5,242 bases of DNA from Gammaproteobacteria bacterium (GTDB lineage Bacteria > Pseudomonadota > Gammaproteobacteria > GCA-001735895). Position numbers and translations under genes: made by a program. This document shows, piece after piece, positions 1 to 5,242 of the stretch. Numbering within the stretch: the stretch's first letter is position 1; each line of letters begins with the position of its first letter. The stretch covers positions 1 through 5,242 of the forward strand of contig JANTFY010000180.1 of the NCBI GenBank assembly GCA_024763185.1. The letters run 5' to 3'. Below the pieces are notes generated by a model. It saw only the letters and a program-made list of their open reading frames with translations, searched no databases and was not told the origin of the DNA.

Positions 1-250
1 CCATCAGTTCATCAAGCTGATTTTCCATGTGCATTTCCGTCAATTCGGTGAAACCGCCGATCCAGGCACCATCTATCAGTATCTGCGGCACCATGCGTGC
101 ACCACGGGTGAGTTGGCTGAAACGTCGATGTTCTTCGGGACGCTGATCAAGACGGATTTCATCGAACGCAATGGTCCACTTGCCCAGCAGTTTTTTTGTC
201 TGTTCGCAGACCGGGCAGGTGCCGGTGCTATAAACGGTTACGCGTGCCAT
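1..250 (-). CDS. grxC: Glutaredoxin, GrxC type (3' end cut by window edge)
   Basis: Small cytoplasmic thiol-disulfide oxidoreductase that uses glutathione to reduce protein disulfides and glutathione mixed disulfides. Reading the minus strand from the ATG at 250 gives 83 residues without a stop before the left edge. The thioredoxin-like fold signature is clear: a first beta strand (RVTVYS), the active site TCPVC with cysteines 12 and 15, the cis-proline stretch VPQILID (Pro55), and IGGFTEL at 64-70 where the family has its second glycine pair for glutathione binding. GrxC proteins are usually about 83-90 residues, so only the last few residues should be missing. The start is firm: the upstream frame has no other start codon before an in-frame TAA near 293-295. 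No good Shine-Dalgarno sequence precedes it. Oddities are Val14 in place of the usual Tyr of CPYC and Met53 in place of the Thr of the TVP motif. The symbol is by family resemblance; in E. coli grxC lies beside secB, but what follows here is outside the window. Confidence 0.9.
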   Translation of the reverse strand, partial: MARVTVYSTGTCPVCEQTKKLLGKWTIAFDEIRLDQRPEEHRRFSQLTRGARMVPQILIDGAWIGGFTELTEMHMENQLDELM

Positions 251-381
251 GATGTTAATGTTTAACTTGAAAGATCGAATTTTAACAGATAGTTACGCGC
301 AGAAAAATTTCAACTGTTGTTCAAGCGGCTTAATCGATATCATCAGGTAAATCGTTGTTAATCAAGCCGGAACACTTCATC
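251..381. other. Divergent spacer between glutaredoxin gene and sdaA
   Basis: This 131-base spacer must hold the promoters of both divergent genes. On the plus strand possible elements are TTGAAA at 267-272 with a poor -10 around 288-295, and TTGTTC at 317-322 followed after only 15 bases by TATCAT at 338-343. Neither pair is convincing. I see no riboswitch, terminator hairpin or clear operator palindrome. Confidence 0.5.
286..313 (-). promoter_or_regulatory. Candidate sigma70 promoter for the glutaredoxin gene
   Basis: On the minus strand TTGAAA (313-308) is followed after 16 bases by TATCTG (291-286), which would start transcription near 279, about 30 bases before the ATG. The -35 is good and the -10 is only half matched, so this is a weak call made from position and sequence alone. 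Confidence 0.27.
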
Positions 382-1758
382 ATGGCGATAAGTATCTTCG
401 ATCTGTTCAAGGTGGGTATAGGGCCTTCCAGTTCACATACCGTGGGCCCTATGCGCGCCGCCCGAAAATTTGTGCGCTCTCTAGAGCAGCAGCAGATGCT
501 GGCGCGGGTTGAACAGCTGAAGGTTGAGCTGTATGGCTCACTCGGGGCAACCGGCAGGGGGCATGGCAGTGACAAGGCCATTTTGCTCGGCCTGCAAGGA
601 GAACATCCTTCAACGGTGAATAGTGAAGCTATCAACCAGCGTGTTGCAAAAATAAGAGCCAGTCAGTTAATAAAACTGCTGCAAAAACGGGTTGTGCATT
701 TTAACGAAGCCGCGCATCTTCTGTTCCTGCCCGATAAAAGCCTGCCGTTCCATTCCAATGGCATGCAATTTACCGCCTATGATGAACAGCAACGTGAATT
801 GTTCGGCAATACTTATTATTCAATCGGTGGCGGTTTTGTGGTGGAGCAGGCTGATGCCGGCAAGGACCGGTTGCGGGCTGATGACCAGACGCGGTTGCCT
901 TTTTCTTTTTCACGCATGGAAGACTTGTTGCGGCACTGTCGTGAGCAGCAATGCGCGATCAGCGATATCATGCTTGAAAATGAAAAATCCTGGCGCAGCG
1001 AAGAGGAAATACGCCATGGGCTGGTGAATATCTGGCAGGTGATGGACGGCTGTATCCAGGCCGGGTGTGAGCACGAGGGCGTTCTACCGGGTGGACTGAT
1101 GGTCAATCGCCGTGCGCCGGCAATGTATCAAAAATTACGCGATCAGGGGGATTTGCTGGACCCGCTCGTCACGATGGATTGGGTCAATCTGTATGCCATC
1201 GCGGTCAACGAGGAAAATGCGGCCGGCGGTCGGGTGGTGACGGCGCCAACCAATGGCGCAGCAGGCATTATTCCGGCTGTGCTTAAGTATTTTGAACGTT
1301 TCAGCAATCGCTGCAACGATGATCAAATCGTACGTTTTTTATTGACTGCCGGTGCCATCGGCATTTTATTCAAGCAAAACGCCTCCATCTCGGGGGCTGA
1401 AGTCGGTTGTCAGGGAGAAGTGGGCTCGGCCTGCTCGATGGCGGCTGCAGGACTGGCTGAAGTGATGGGGGGTACACCGGCGCAGGTGGAAAATGCGGCT
1501 GAAATTGCCATGGAGCATAACCTGGGATTGACCTGCGATCCGGTCAATGGCCTGGTACAGGTGCCCTGTATTGAGCGTAATGCGATGGCGGCGGTCAAGG
1601 CTATAAACGCGAAACGAATGGCATTCAGCGGAGACGGGCAGCATTTTGTGTCACTGGATAAAGTGATAAAAACGATGCGTGACACCGGCAAAGATATGAA
1701 AAGCAAGTACAAGGAAACATCGAGGGGTGGACTCGCGGTCAATGTTATTGAGTGTTAA
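382..1758 (+). CDS. sdaA: L-serine dehydratase (L-serine ammonia-lyase), iron-sulfur, single chain
   Basis: Cytoplasmic enzyme of L-serine breakdown: L-serine to pyruvate plus ammonia, using an oxygen-sensitive [4Fe-4S] cluster rather than pyridoxal phosphate. The 458 residues match the type 2 family (E. coli SdaA is about 454). The N-terminal regulatory (beta) domain, about residues 1-160, opens with FDLFKVGIGPSSSHT and includes ATGRGHGSDKA (56-66). The catalytic alpha domain follows, with TAPTNGAAGIIPAV (287-300), GAEVGCQGEVGSACS (338-352), NLGLTCDPVNG (380-390) and QVPCIERNAM (393-402). Cys343, Cys385 and Cys396 are the expected three cluster ligands, and the chain ends in Cys458. As I recall, in the Legionella structure the terminal cysteine, with the same numbering, folds back to cap the fourth iron. 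ATG at 382 is chosen because FDLFKVGIG sits at the usual distance from the N-terminus; a TTG nine codons upstream (355) would add residues not expected in the family. The ribosome site is weak (GGA at 369-371). The neighbours are divergent or convergent, so it is probably monocistronic. All key residues are intact. Confidence 0.97.
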   Translation: MAISIFDLFKVGIGPSSSHTVGPMRAARKFVRSLEQQQMLARVEQLKVELYGSLGATGRGHGSDKAILLGLQGEHPSTVNSEAINQRVAKIRASQLIKLLQKRVVHFNEAAHLLFLPDKSLPFHSNGMQFTAYDEQQRELFGNTYYSIGGGFVVEQADAGKDRLRADDQTRLPFSFSRMEDLLRHCREQQCAISDIMLENEKSWRSEEEIRHGLVNIWQVMDGCIQAGCEHEGVLPGGLMVNRRAPAMYQKLRDQGDLLDPLVTMDWVNLYAIAVNEENAAGGRVVTAPTNGAAGIIPAVLKYFERFSNRCNDDQIVRFLLTAGAIGILFKQNASISGAEVGCQGEVGSACSMAAAGLAEVMGGTPAQVENAAEIAMEHNLGLTCDPVNGLVQVPCIERNAMAAVKAINAKRMAFSGDGQHFVSLDKVIKTMRDTGKDMKSKYKETSRGGLAVNVIEC

Positions 1759-4700
1759 GGCTGATAGGTTTCTGTCCATTCAACCAGCTTGTCAAACGGC
1801 TGTGGTCGTCCAATACCAAATCCCTGGGCTTCATCACAATCCATTTCCTTTAATAAACGGAGGGTTTCCTCATCTTCCACACCTTCAGCAATAACTTTCA
1901 TATCCAGGCTGTGTGCTAGAGCGATGGTTGATCTGACTATAGCGCTATCCTGGGCATTGGCAAGCATGTGCATGACAAACGATCGATCGATTTTCAGGGC
2001 GCTCACTGGCAACTGGCGCAGATAGGCCAGGGATGAATACCCCGTACCAAAATCATCAATCGCTATTTCTATGTTTCTGGCTTTAAACATGTTTAACAGC
2101 TCTACGGCACCTTCGGGGTCCTGCATCACTGCAGATTCCGTTATTTCAAGTTCGACTTCGTTGGGGTGAAGTTCATTGGCCAATAAAGCCGCTTCCAGTG
2201 TTTCCAGGCAGGTAAAATCACTCAGGTTTCTGGCCGACAGGTTAATGGCCACCGGTTGAGTTAAACCCAGGGCATGCAGTTTTTTCTTTTCTGATAGCGC
2301 CAGTTCAATCACGTATTGGGTAAAAGGGTGTATCACCTCACTCATTTCCACCAGGTCGATAAACCGGTCAGGAAACAACAGGCCCTCTTCCGGGTGTAAC
2401 CATCGTATCAATGCTTCAAAGCCGGAGATTTCACCATTGGCAAGGTTTATCCTGGGCTGGTAATGCAATATCAGTTGCTTTTTATTGACGGCATTCGCCA
2501 GCTCATTGGCAAATTTCAATCTTTGCGTGGTGTATTCATCAATCGCGGGATCATAAACCGTTATGCCAAGCGAGCGCTTTTTGGCTTCATACATGGCGAC
2601 ATCAGCCGCACGTAACAATTGATGGCTGTCTGAGCCATGATCCGGGTAACGGGCAATTCCTATACTGGCACTTAGACTGATATTTAAACCATTAATGTGA
2701 AATGGCTTGTTTAAAGACTGAATAAAAGATTCGGCTTTTTCTCGGATGTCATTTATGGGTTCAGCAGTCGAGGTTAAAATGGCAAATTCGTCGCCGCCCA
2801 GTCGTGCGATGGTGGCATCCGCTTTACATATATCGCGTAGCCTTGGACCGATCTGGGCCAGCACCTGGTCACCCAGGTGGTGACCCAGGGTGTCGTTAAT
2901 TTCCTTAAACCTGTCCAGGTCCAACAGCATCATATAAACACTGTAATGATGCTTTTCAGCACCCGATATGTGTTTCAGGAACGCTTCATGAAGTGATTTC
3001 CGGTTGGGTAATCCGGTCAGGCTGTCATGCCCGGCCTGGTAGGCCAGTTGTTGCTCAAAATGCTTGCGATCGGTGATGTCTCGGATTATTCCCTGTAAAA
3101 AAGGCTGATTACCGATTTTTACGGCACTCAGGCTTACTTCCACGTCAAACACGGAACCATCCCGCGTGGTATGGCTCCATTCAAAAAACAGGTTCTGTCC
3201 ATTAAAGGCGGCTTTCACATAATCGTTTGCTTTTTCCAGTGAAGGTTTGCCATCCGCTTGAAATTCTGGGGAAAAGTGCAGAATTGATTCACCAATAATC
3301 TGTTCACGAGTACAGCCAAATAACGTCAACAGGGCAGGGTTACATTCTACAAACTTGCTATCACTGTCTAGCAGGCAGATCGCGTCACCGGCTCCGTCGA
3401 ACAGCGTGTGGTAACGTGTTTCCGTTTCTTTAAGATCGATCTGCATGGCTTTTTGTTGTGTTAAATCGGTTGCTATGCCGAGGAAGCCGATAATCTCTCC
3501 ACCGGTGGAATGCAGGGCAGTTACCGATAGATAAACCGGAACGTGTGTTCCGTTTTTGTGGACATAATGCCATTCACGTTCATCCACGACACCACGGCGA
3601 GCCTTTTTAACAAGGACTTCAAAACCCGGTTCAATCTTTTCGCCCAGCTCGGAAGTTAACTGTCGCGCGTATTTCTCGACCTCGACTGGGTCATGGATGA
3701 TTTCAGGGGTGGCTTTGCCAATCAGCTCGGATGCCGAATAACCCAGCATTTTTTCAGCTTTACGATTAAATGTTGCGATCACGCCATTGATGTCGGTGGA
3801 AATGATGCAATAGTCGGCACTATCAAGAACGGCTTTTTGCCATGCTGACAGTTGCTGGGTAGGCCGCGCCAGTTTAATGGCCAGGAACCAACTGATAAAC
3901 ATCGCCAATGCCATGCCGATGACACCCACTCCCAGGACGGCTTGTTTAATCCTTTTAATGCTGTCTTCAAGTTCAGCGACAGGCTGCGGCACCATGACGC
4001 CCCAGCCAGTTTCCCTGACAAAAGAAAATCCGGCAATCATGTCAGCCTTCATGGCGGGCGAATAAAACTGCTCGACGCCGGTTTCCCGGTGCATCATGCG
4101 CTGTACTGCAGAAACTTTTTTGATGTTTTTGATTTGCTTTACCCAGTCCGCATTGGGGTGAGCCAACACATTGCCTTTTTGATCAACGATGGCAGCATGA
4201 CCGAGCTCTCCAAAAACGACCTTGCCCTGTAATTGGATGAAATACTCCGTTGTCATTTCCGCCACGAGGTAGCTTTTACCGCTCTCGATCGGTGAAACAA
4301 TCAGAATACAGGGGTCGCCGTTAGCGTCGGCTTGTACCGGTAAAAATACGGTAGAGTCTGAATTGGCGTGTGCTCGCGCCATTTCTTTTTGTGGTTCAGT
4401 AAGCGGGGTGGTTGTGGCCGCACCATTGCTTGAAATGACAAACAATGCTTCATCATTGTTATCAAACACCCTCACGCTTTTTATATTCTGAGAATGGAGC
4501 AGGTTTTCATTAATGGTTTTTTTATCGGTCAGATAAGCACTGGAGACATAGTTTAAAACCGCTGTCGTATCCTGTGCATAGCGTGAAAGCGCCAAGGTGA
4601 GATTTTTAGCGACCAGCAGATGTTTGTCTTCAACTGCCGCATATTCATTGTCCCGTGCAGAATTCACCGTCCACCAACCCAGTAACAAGACCGGGATAAT

Positions 4701-4760
4701 GGACATGAAAGAAAATGCGATAAACAGGGCTATGCGAAAATTTGGCCTTTCCTGAGACAC
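1755..4760 (-). CDS. Membrane-bound diguanylate cyclase/phosphodiesterase (Cache-PAS-PAS-GGDEF-EAL)
   Basis: Predicted inner-membrane receptor that sets cyclic-di-GMP level, a second messenger controlling motility and biofilm. Layout in 1001 residues: membrane helix 1 (about 9-31); periplasmic Cache-like sensor (about 33-270, with HAAIVDQKGNVLAHP at 188-202); membrane helix 2 (about 274-297); PAS 1 (about 308-432); PAS 2 (about 447-565); GGDEF (about 572-738); EAL (about 748-995). The GGDEF domain has DSLTGLPNR (579-587), metal aspartate Asp614, Asn622 and Asp631 for substrate, and an intact GGDEF at 655-659. The inhibitory RxxD site is replaced by KADA (646-649). The EAL domain keeps EAL (Glu782), Asn840, Glu872, Asp902-Asp903 within DDFGTGYSS, Lys923, Glu959 and Gln979, so both activities look possible; which one dominates cannot be read from sequence. 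The start is GTG: an in-frame TAA lies seven codons upstream, and the first ATG (residue 19) would cut into helix 1. A weak AAAGG lies 12 bases upstream of it. The gene is convergent with sdaA, sharing 4 bases. The ligand is unknown; I do not see the R-x-W-Y signature of amino-acid dCache sensors. Confidence 0.95.
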   Translation of the reverse strand: MSQERPNFRIALFIAFSFMSIIPVLLLGWWTVNSARDNEYAAVEDKHLLVAKNLTLALSRYAQDTTAVLNYVSSAYLTDKKTINENLLHSQNIKSVRVFDNNDEALFVISSNGAATTTPLTEPQKEMARAHANSDSTVFLPVQADANGDPCILIVSPIESGKSYLVAEMTTEYFIQLQGKVVFGELGHAAIVDQKGNVLAHPNADWVKQIKNIKKVSAVQRMMHRETGVEQFYSPAMKADMIAGFSFVRETGWGVMVPQPVAELEDSIKRIKQAVLGVGVIGMALAMFISWFLAIKLARPTQQLSAWQKAVLDSADYCIISTDINGVIATFNRKAEKMLGYSASELIGKATPEIIHDPVEVEKYARQLTSELGEKIEPGFEVLVKKARRGVVDEREWHYVHKNGTHVPVYLSVTALHSTGGEIIGFLGIATDLTQQKAMQIDLKETETRYHTLFDGAGDAICLLDSDSKFVECNPALLTLFGCTREQIIGESILHFSPEFQADGKPSLEKANDYVKAAFNGQNLFFEWSHTTRDGSVFDVEVSLSAVKIGNQPFLQGIIRDITDRKHFEQQLAYQAGHDSLTGLPNRKSLHEAFLKHISGAEKHHYSVYMMLLDLDRFKEINDTLGHHLGDQVLAQIGPRLRDICKADATIARLGGDEFAILTSTAEPINDIREKAESFIQSLNKPFHINGLNISLSASIGIARYPDHGSDSHQLLRAADVAMYEAKKRSLGITVYDPAIDEYTTQRLKFANELANAVNKKQLILHYQPRINLANGEISGFEALIRWLHPEEGLLFPDRFIDLVEMSEVIHPFTQYVIELALSEKKKLHALGLTQPVAINLSARNLSDFTCLETLEAALLANELHPNEVELEITESAVMQDPEGAVELLNMFKARNIEIAIDDFGTGYSSLAYLRQLPVSALKIDRSFVMHMLANAQDSAIVRSTIALAHSLDMKVIAEGVEDEETLRLLKEMDCDEAQGFGIGRPQPFDKLVEWTETYQP

Positions 4761-4804
4761 TTTGTATAGGGGCCTTTATAATTTGTTTAAGCAATTATTC
4801 ACTG

Positions 4805-4833
4805 TTTATAGTTTAGTCGTTAAATTGAGAAAA
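4805..4833 (-). promoter_or_regulatory. Candidate promoter for the GGDEF-EAL gene
   Basis: On the minus strand a good -10, TATAAA (4810-4805), lies 17 bases after a poor -35, TTTTCT (4833-4828). A start near 4798 would give a leader of about 38 bases. The region is so AT-rich that TATA-like hexamers are expected by chance; a second TATAAA is at 4780-4775 without any partner -35. Confidence 0.3.
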
Positions 4834-5049
4834 ATAAGTGCTTAATAGGCGAAATTAGACCGGTTACCAGTGCTTCAAACAGGTTCAGGGAATAAGTTTT
4901 GACAAATAACTTTTAGCGGCCTCTGGTTTTTTTACATTTATTCATTTCAATGACCGCTATTATCGCCAATCAAAATTATACTTATAACCATTCTGTGATA
5001 ATAAAAATTCTTTTATATCAATTAATTATAAGTTTAAGTTAAAATAAAG

Positions 5050-5077
5050 TTGAGGAATTTGACTGCGCTGCTATAAA
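5050..5077 (+). promoter_or_regulatory. Probable sigma70 promoter of the small membrane protein gene
   Basis: TTGAGG (5050-5055) and TATAAA (5072-5077) are separated by 16 bases. A start near 5084 would give a leader of about 27 bases that ends in the strong GGAGG site. Position, spacing and hexamers agree, although the AT-rich background raises the chance of a false match. An overlapping TTGACT at 5059-5064 lacks a -10 at proper distance. Confidence 0.5.
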
Positions 5078-5100
5078 TTAGAAAGAAATCTGACAAAGCT

Positions 5101-5105
5101 GGAGG
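5101..5105 (+). promoter_or_regulatory. Strong Shine-Dalgarno site for the 40-residue frame
   Basis: GGAGG lies five bases before the ATG at 5111, the best ribosome binding site in the window. It is the main reason to accept the very short frame after it as a real gene. Confidence 0.75.
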
Positions 5106-5110
5106 AAACC

Positions 5111-5233
5111 ATGAACCTGCTCGTTGCAAAAACCTCCCTTCAAACCATGCCGCCGAAGGGAATGCTGGAACTGACCGCCTATGAAGTGGTTGTGTTATGC
5201 CTGGTGGCTGGCGTGATGTTACTGGTACTGTAA
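5111..5233 (+). CDS. Small single-pass membrane protein, unrecognised (40 residues)
   Basis: A complete frame from ATG 5111 to TAA 5231-5233. I do not recognise the product. The first 20 residues are mixed, with Lys7 and Lys16 and a Met-Pro-Pro-Lys-Gly segment (13-17). From Leu21 the chain is almost wholly hydrophobic (ELTAYEVVVLCLVAGVMLL around 20-38) and ends at Leu40, which would form one membrane helix reaching the C-terminus. The positive charges before the helix suggest that the N-terminus faces the cytoplasm. Support for a real gene: a strong GGAGG five bases upstream, a plausible promoter at 5050-5077, and a composition typical of tiny membrane proteins. It could be a stand-alone regulator or accessory subunit, perhaps of a complex encoded by the next gene to the right, or a short leader frame; only 9 bases follow in the window, so the context cannot be judged. 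Confidence 0.65.
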   Translation: MNLLVAKTSLQTMPPKGMLELTAYEVVVLCLVAGVMLLVL

Positions 5234-5242
5234 AAGCATCAT

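Larger units (their letters stand above)
4761..5110. other. AT-rich divergent spacer, no gene seen
   Basis: A 350-base gap between two divergently read genes. It is far richer in A and T than the flanking coding DNA: in 4981-5040 only 10 of 60 bases are G or C. No reading frame with a ribosome site and family-like protein is present on either strand. It holds a weak promoter candidate leftward (4833-4805), a better one rightward (5050-5077), and a perfect but unpaired TTGACA at 4899-4904. The imperfect inverted repeats TAGCGG/CCGCTA (4914-4919 and 4954-4959) and CTTATAA/TTATAAG (4981-4987 and 5026-5032) have loops of over 30 bases and may be chance. No c-di-GMP riboswitch core or rho-independent terminator was recognised. 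Confidence 0.7.

Noticed and set aside
29..265. 78-codon open frame on the plus strand across the left end
   Set aside because: It is antisense to the glutaredoxin gene, whose active-site and cis-proline motifs read clearly on the minus strand.
355..381. Upstream in-frame TTG start that would lengthen SdaA by nine residues
   Set aside because: The ATG at 382 puts FDLFKVGIGPSSSHT at the usual distance from the N-terminus and gives the family length of 458; the TTG has no good ribosome site and the added residues match nothing in the family.
2867..2885. Hairpin GGTCACC, loop CAGGT, GGTGACC
   Set aside because: It lies inside the GGDEF coding region, over the codons of the conserved GHHLGDQV stretch, and has no run of T after it; the repeat is probably a by-product of codon choice rather than a terminator or operator.
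3852..4232. 126-codon open frame on the plus strand
   Set aside because: It lies wholly within, and antisense to, the sensor part of the GGDEF-EAL gene, has no ribosome site and encodes no recognisable protein; it is a shadow of the real gene.
382..4760. Functional link between serine breakdown and the c-di-GMP receptor, for example serine sensing by the Cache domain
   Set aside because: The genes are convergent rather than co-transcribed, and the Cache region does not show the R-x-W-Y signature expected for an amino-acid-binding dCache domain.
4860..4890. Possible c-di-GMP (GEMM) riboswitch upstream of the small gene, suggested by GGTTACC and CAAACAGG strings
   Set aside because: The order of the pieces and the remaining conserved core and paired helices of GEMM are absent, so the resemblance is only in short words.
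4981..5032. Inverted repeat CTTATAA/TTATAAG
   Set aside because: Seven-base AT-only arms separated by 38 bases in a strongly AT-rich region are easily produced by chance.

Overview
The window looks like ordinary chromosome from a free-living gammaproteobacterium. The evidence is a GrxC-type glutaredoxin, a one-chain type 2 iron-sulfur L-serine dehydratase very close in layout to the Legionella and E. coli enzymes, and a large membrane-bound Cache-PAS-PAS-GGDEF-EAL protein. Genus cannot be fixed from the sequence alone. No insertion sequence, phage gene, CRISPR array, tRNA or rRNA was seen.

Layout from left to right: a minus-strand glutaredoxin gene runs off the left edge (about 83 residues visible). 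It is divergent from sdaA, across a spacer of about 130 bases. sdaA (plus strand, 382-1758) encodes L-serine ammonia-lyase, which turns L-serine into pyruvate and ammonia. It meets tail to tail a 1001-codon minus-strand gene (4760-1755) for a cyclic-di-GMP signalling protein. The two stop codons share one TTAA palindrome, so there is no intergenic DNA between them. The signalling gene starts with GTG. Beyond it lies a very AT-rich divergent spacer of 350 bases (4761-5110). On its right side is a promoter-like pair, a strong Shine-Dalgarno sequence and a 40-codon reading frame (5111-5233) for a small, probably single-pass membrane protein that I do not recognise.

There is no sign that these genes form a common pathway: neighbours are either divergent or convergent, so each seems to be its own transcription unit, or the first or last gene of one. 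The points most worth a second look are the unrecognised small membrane protein, the shared stop codons at the codon of the probable iron-ligating terminal cysteine of SdaA, the apparent loss of the product-inhibition site in an otherwise intact GGDEF domain, and the unusual CPVC active site of the glutaredoxin. I found no convincing new multi-gene system.
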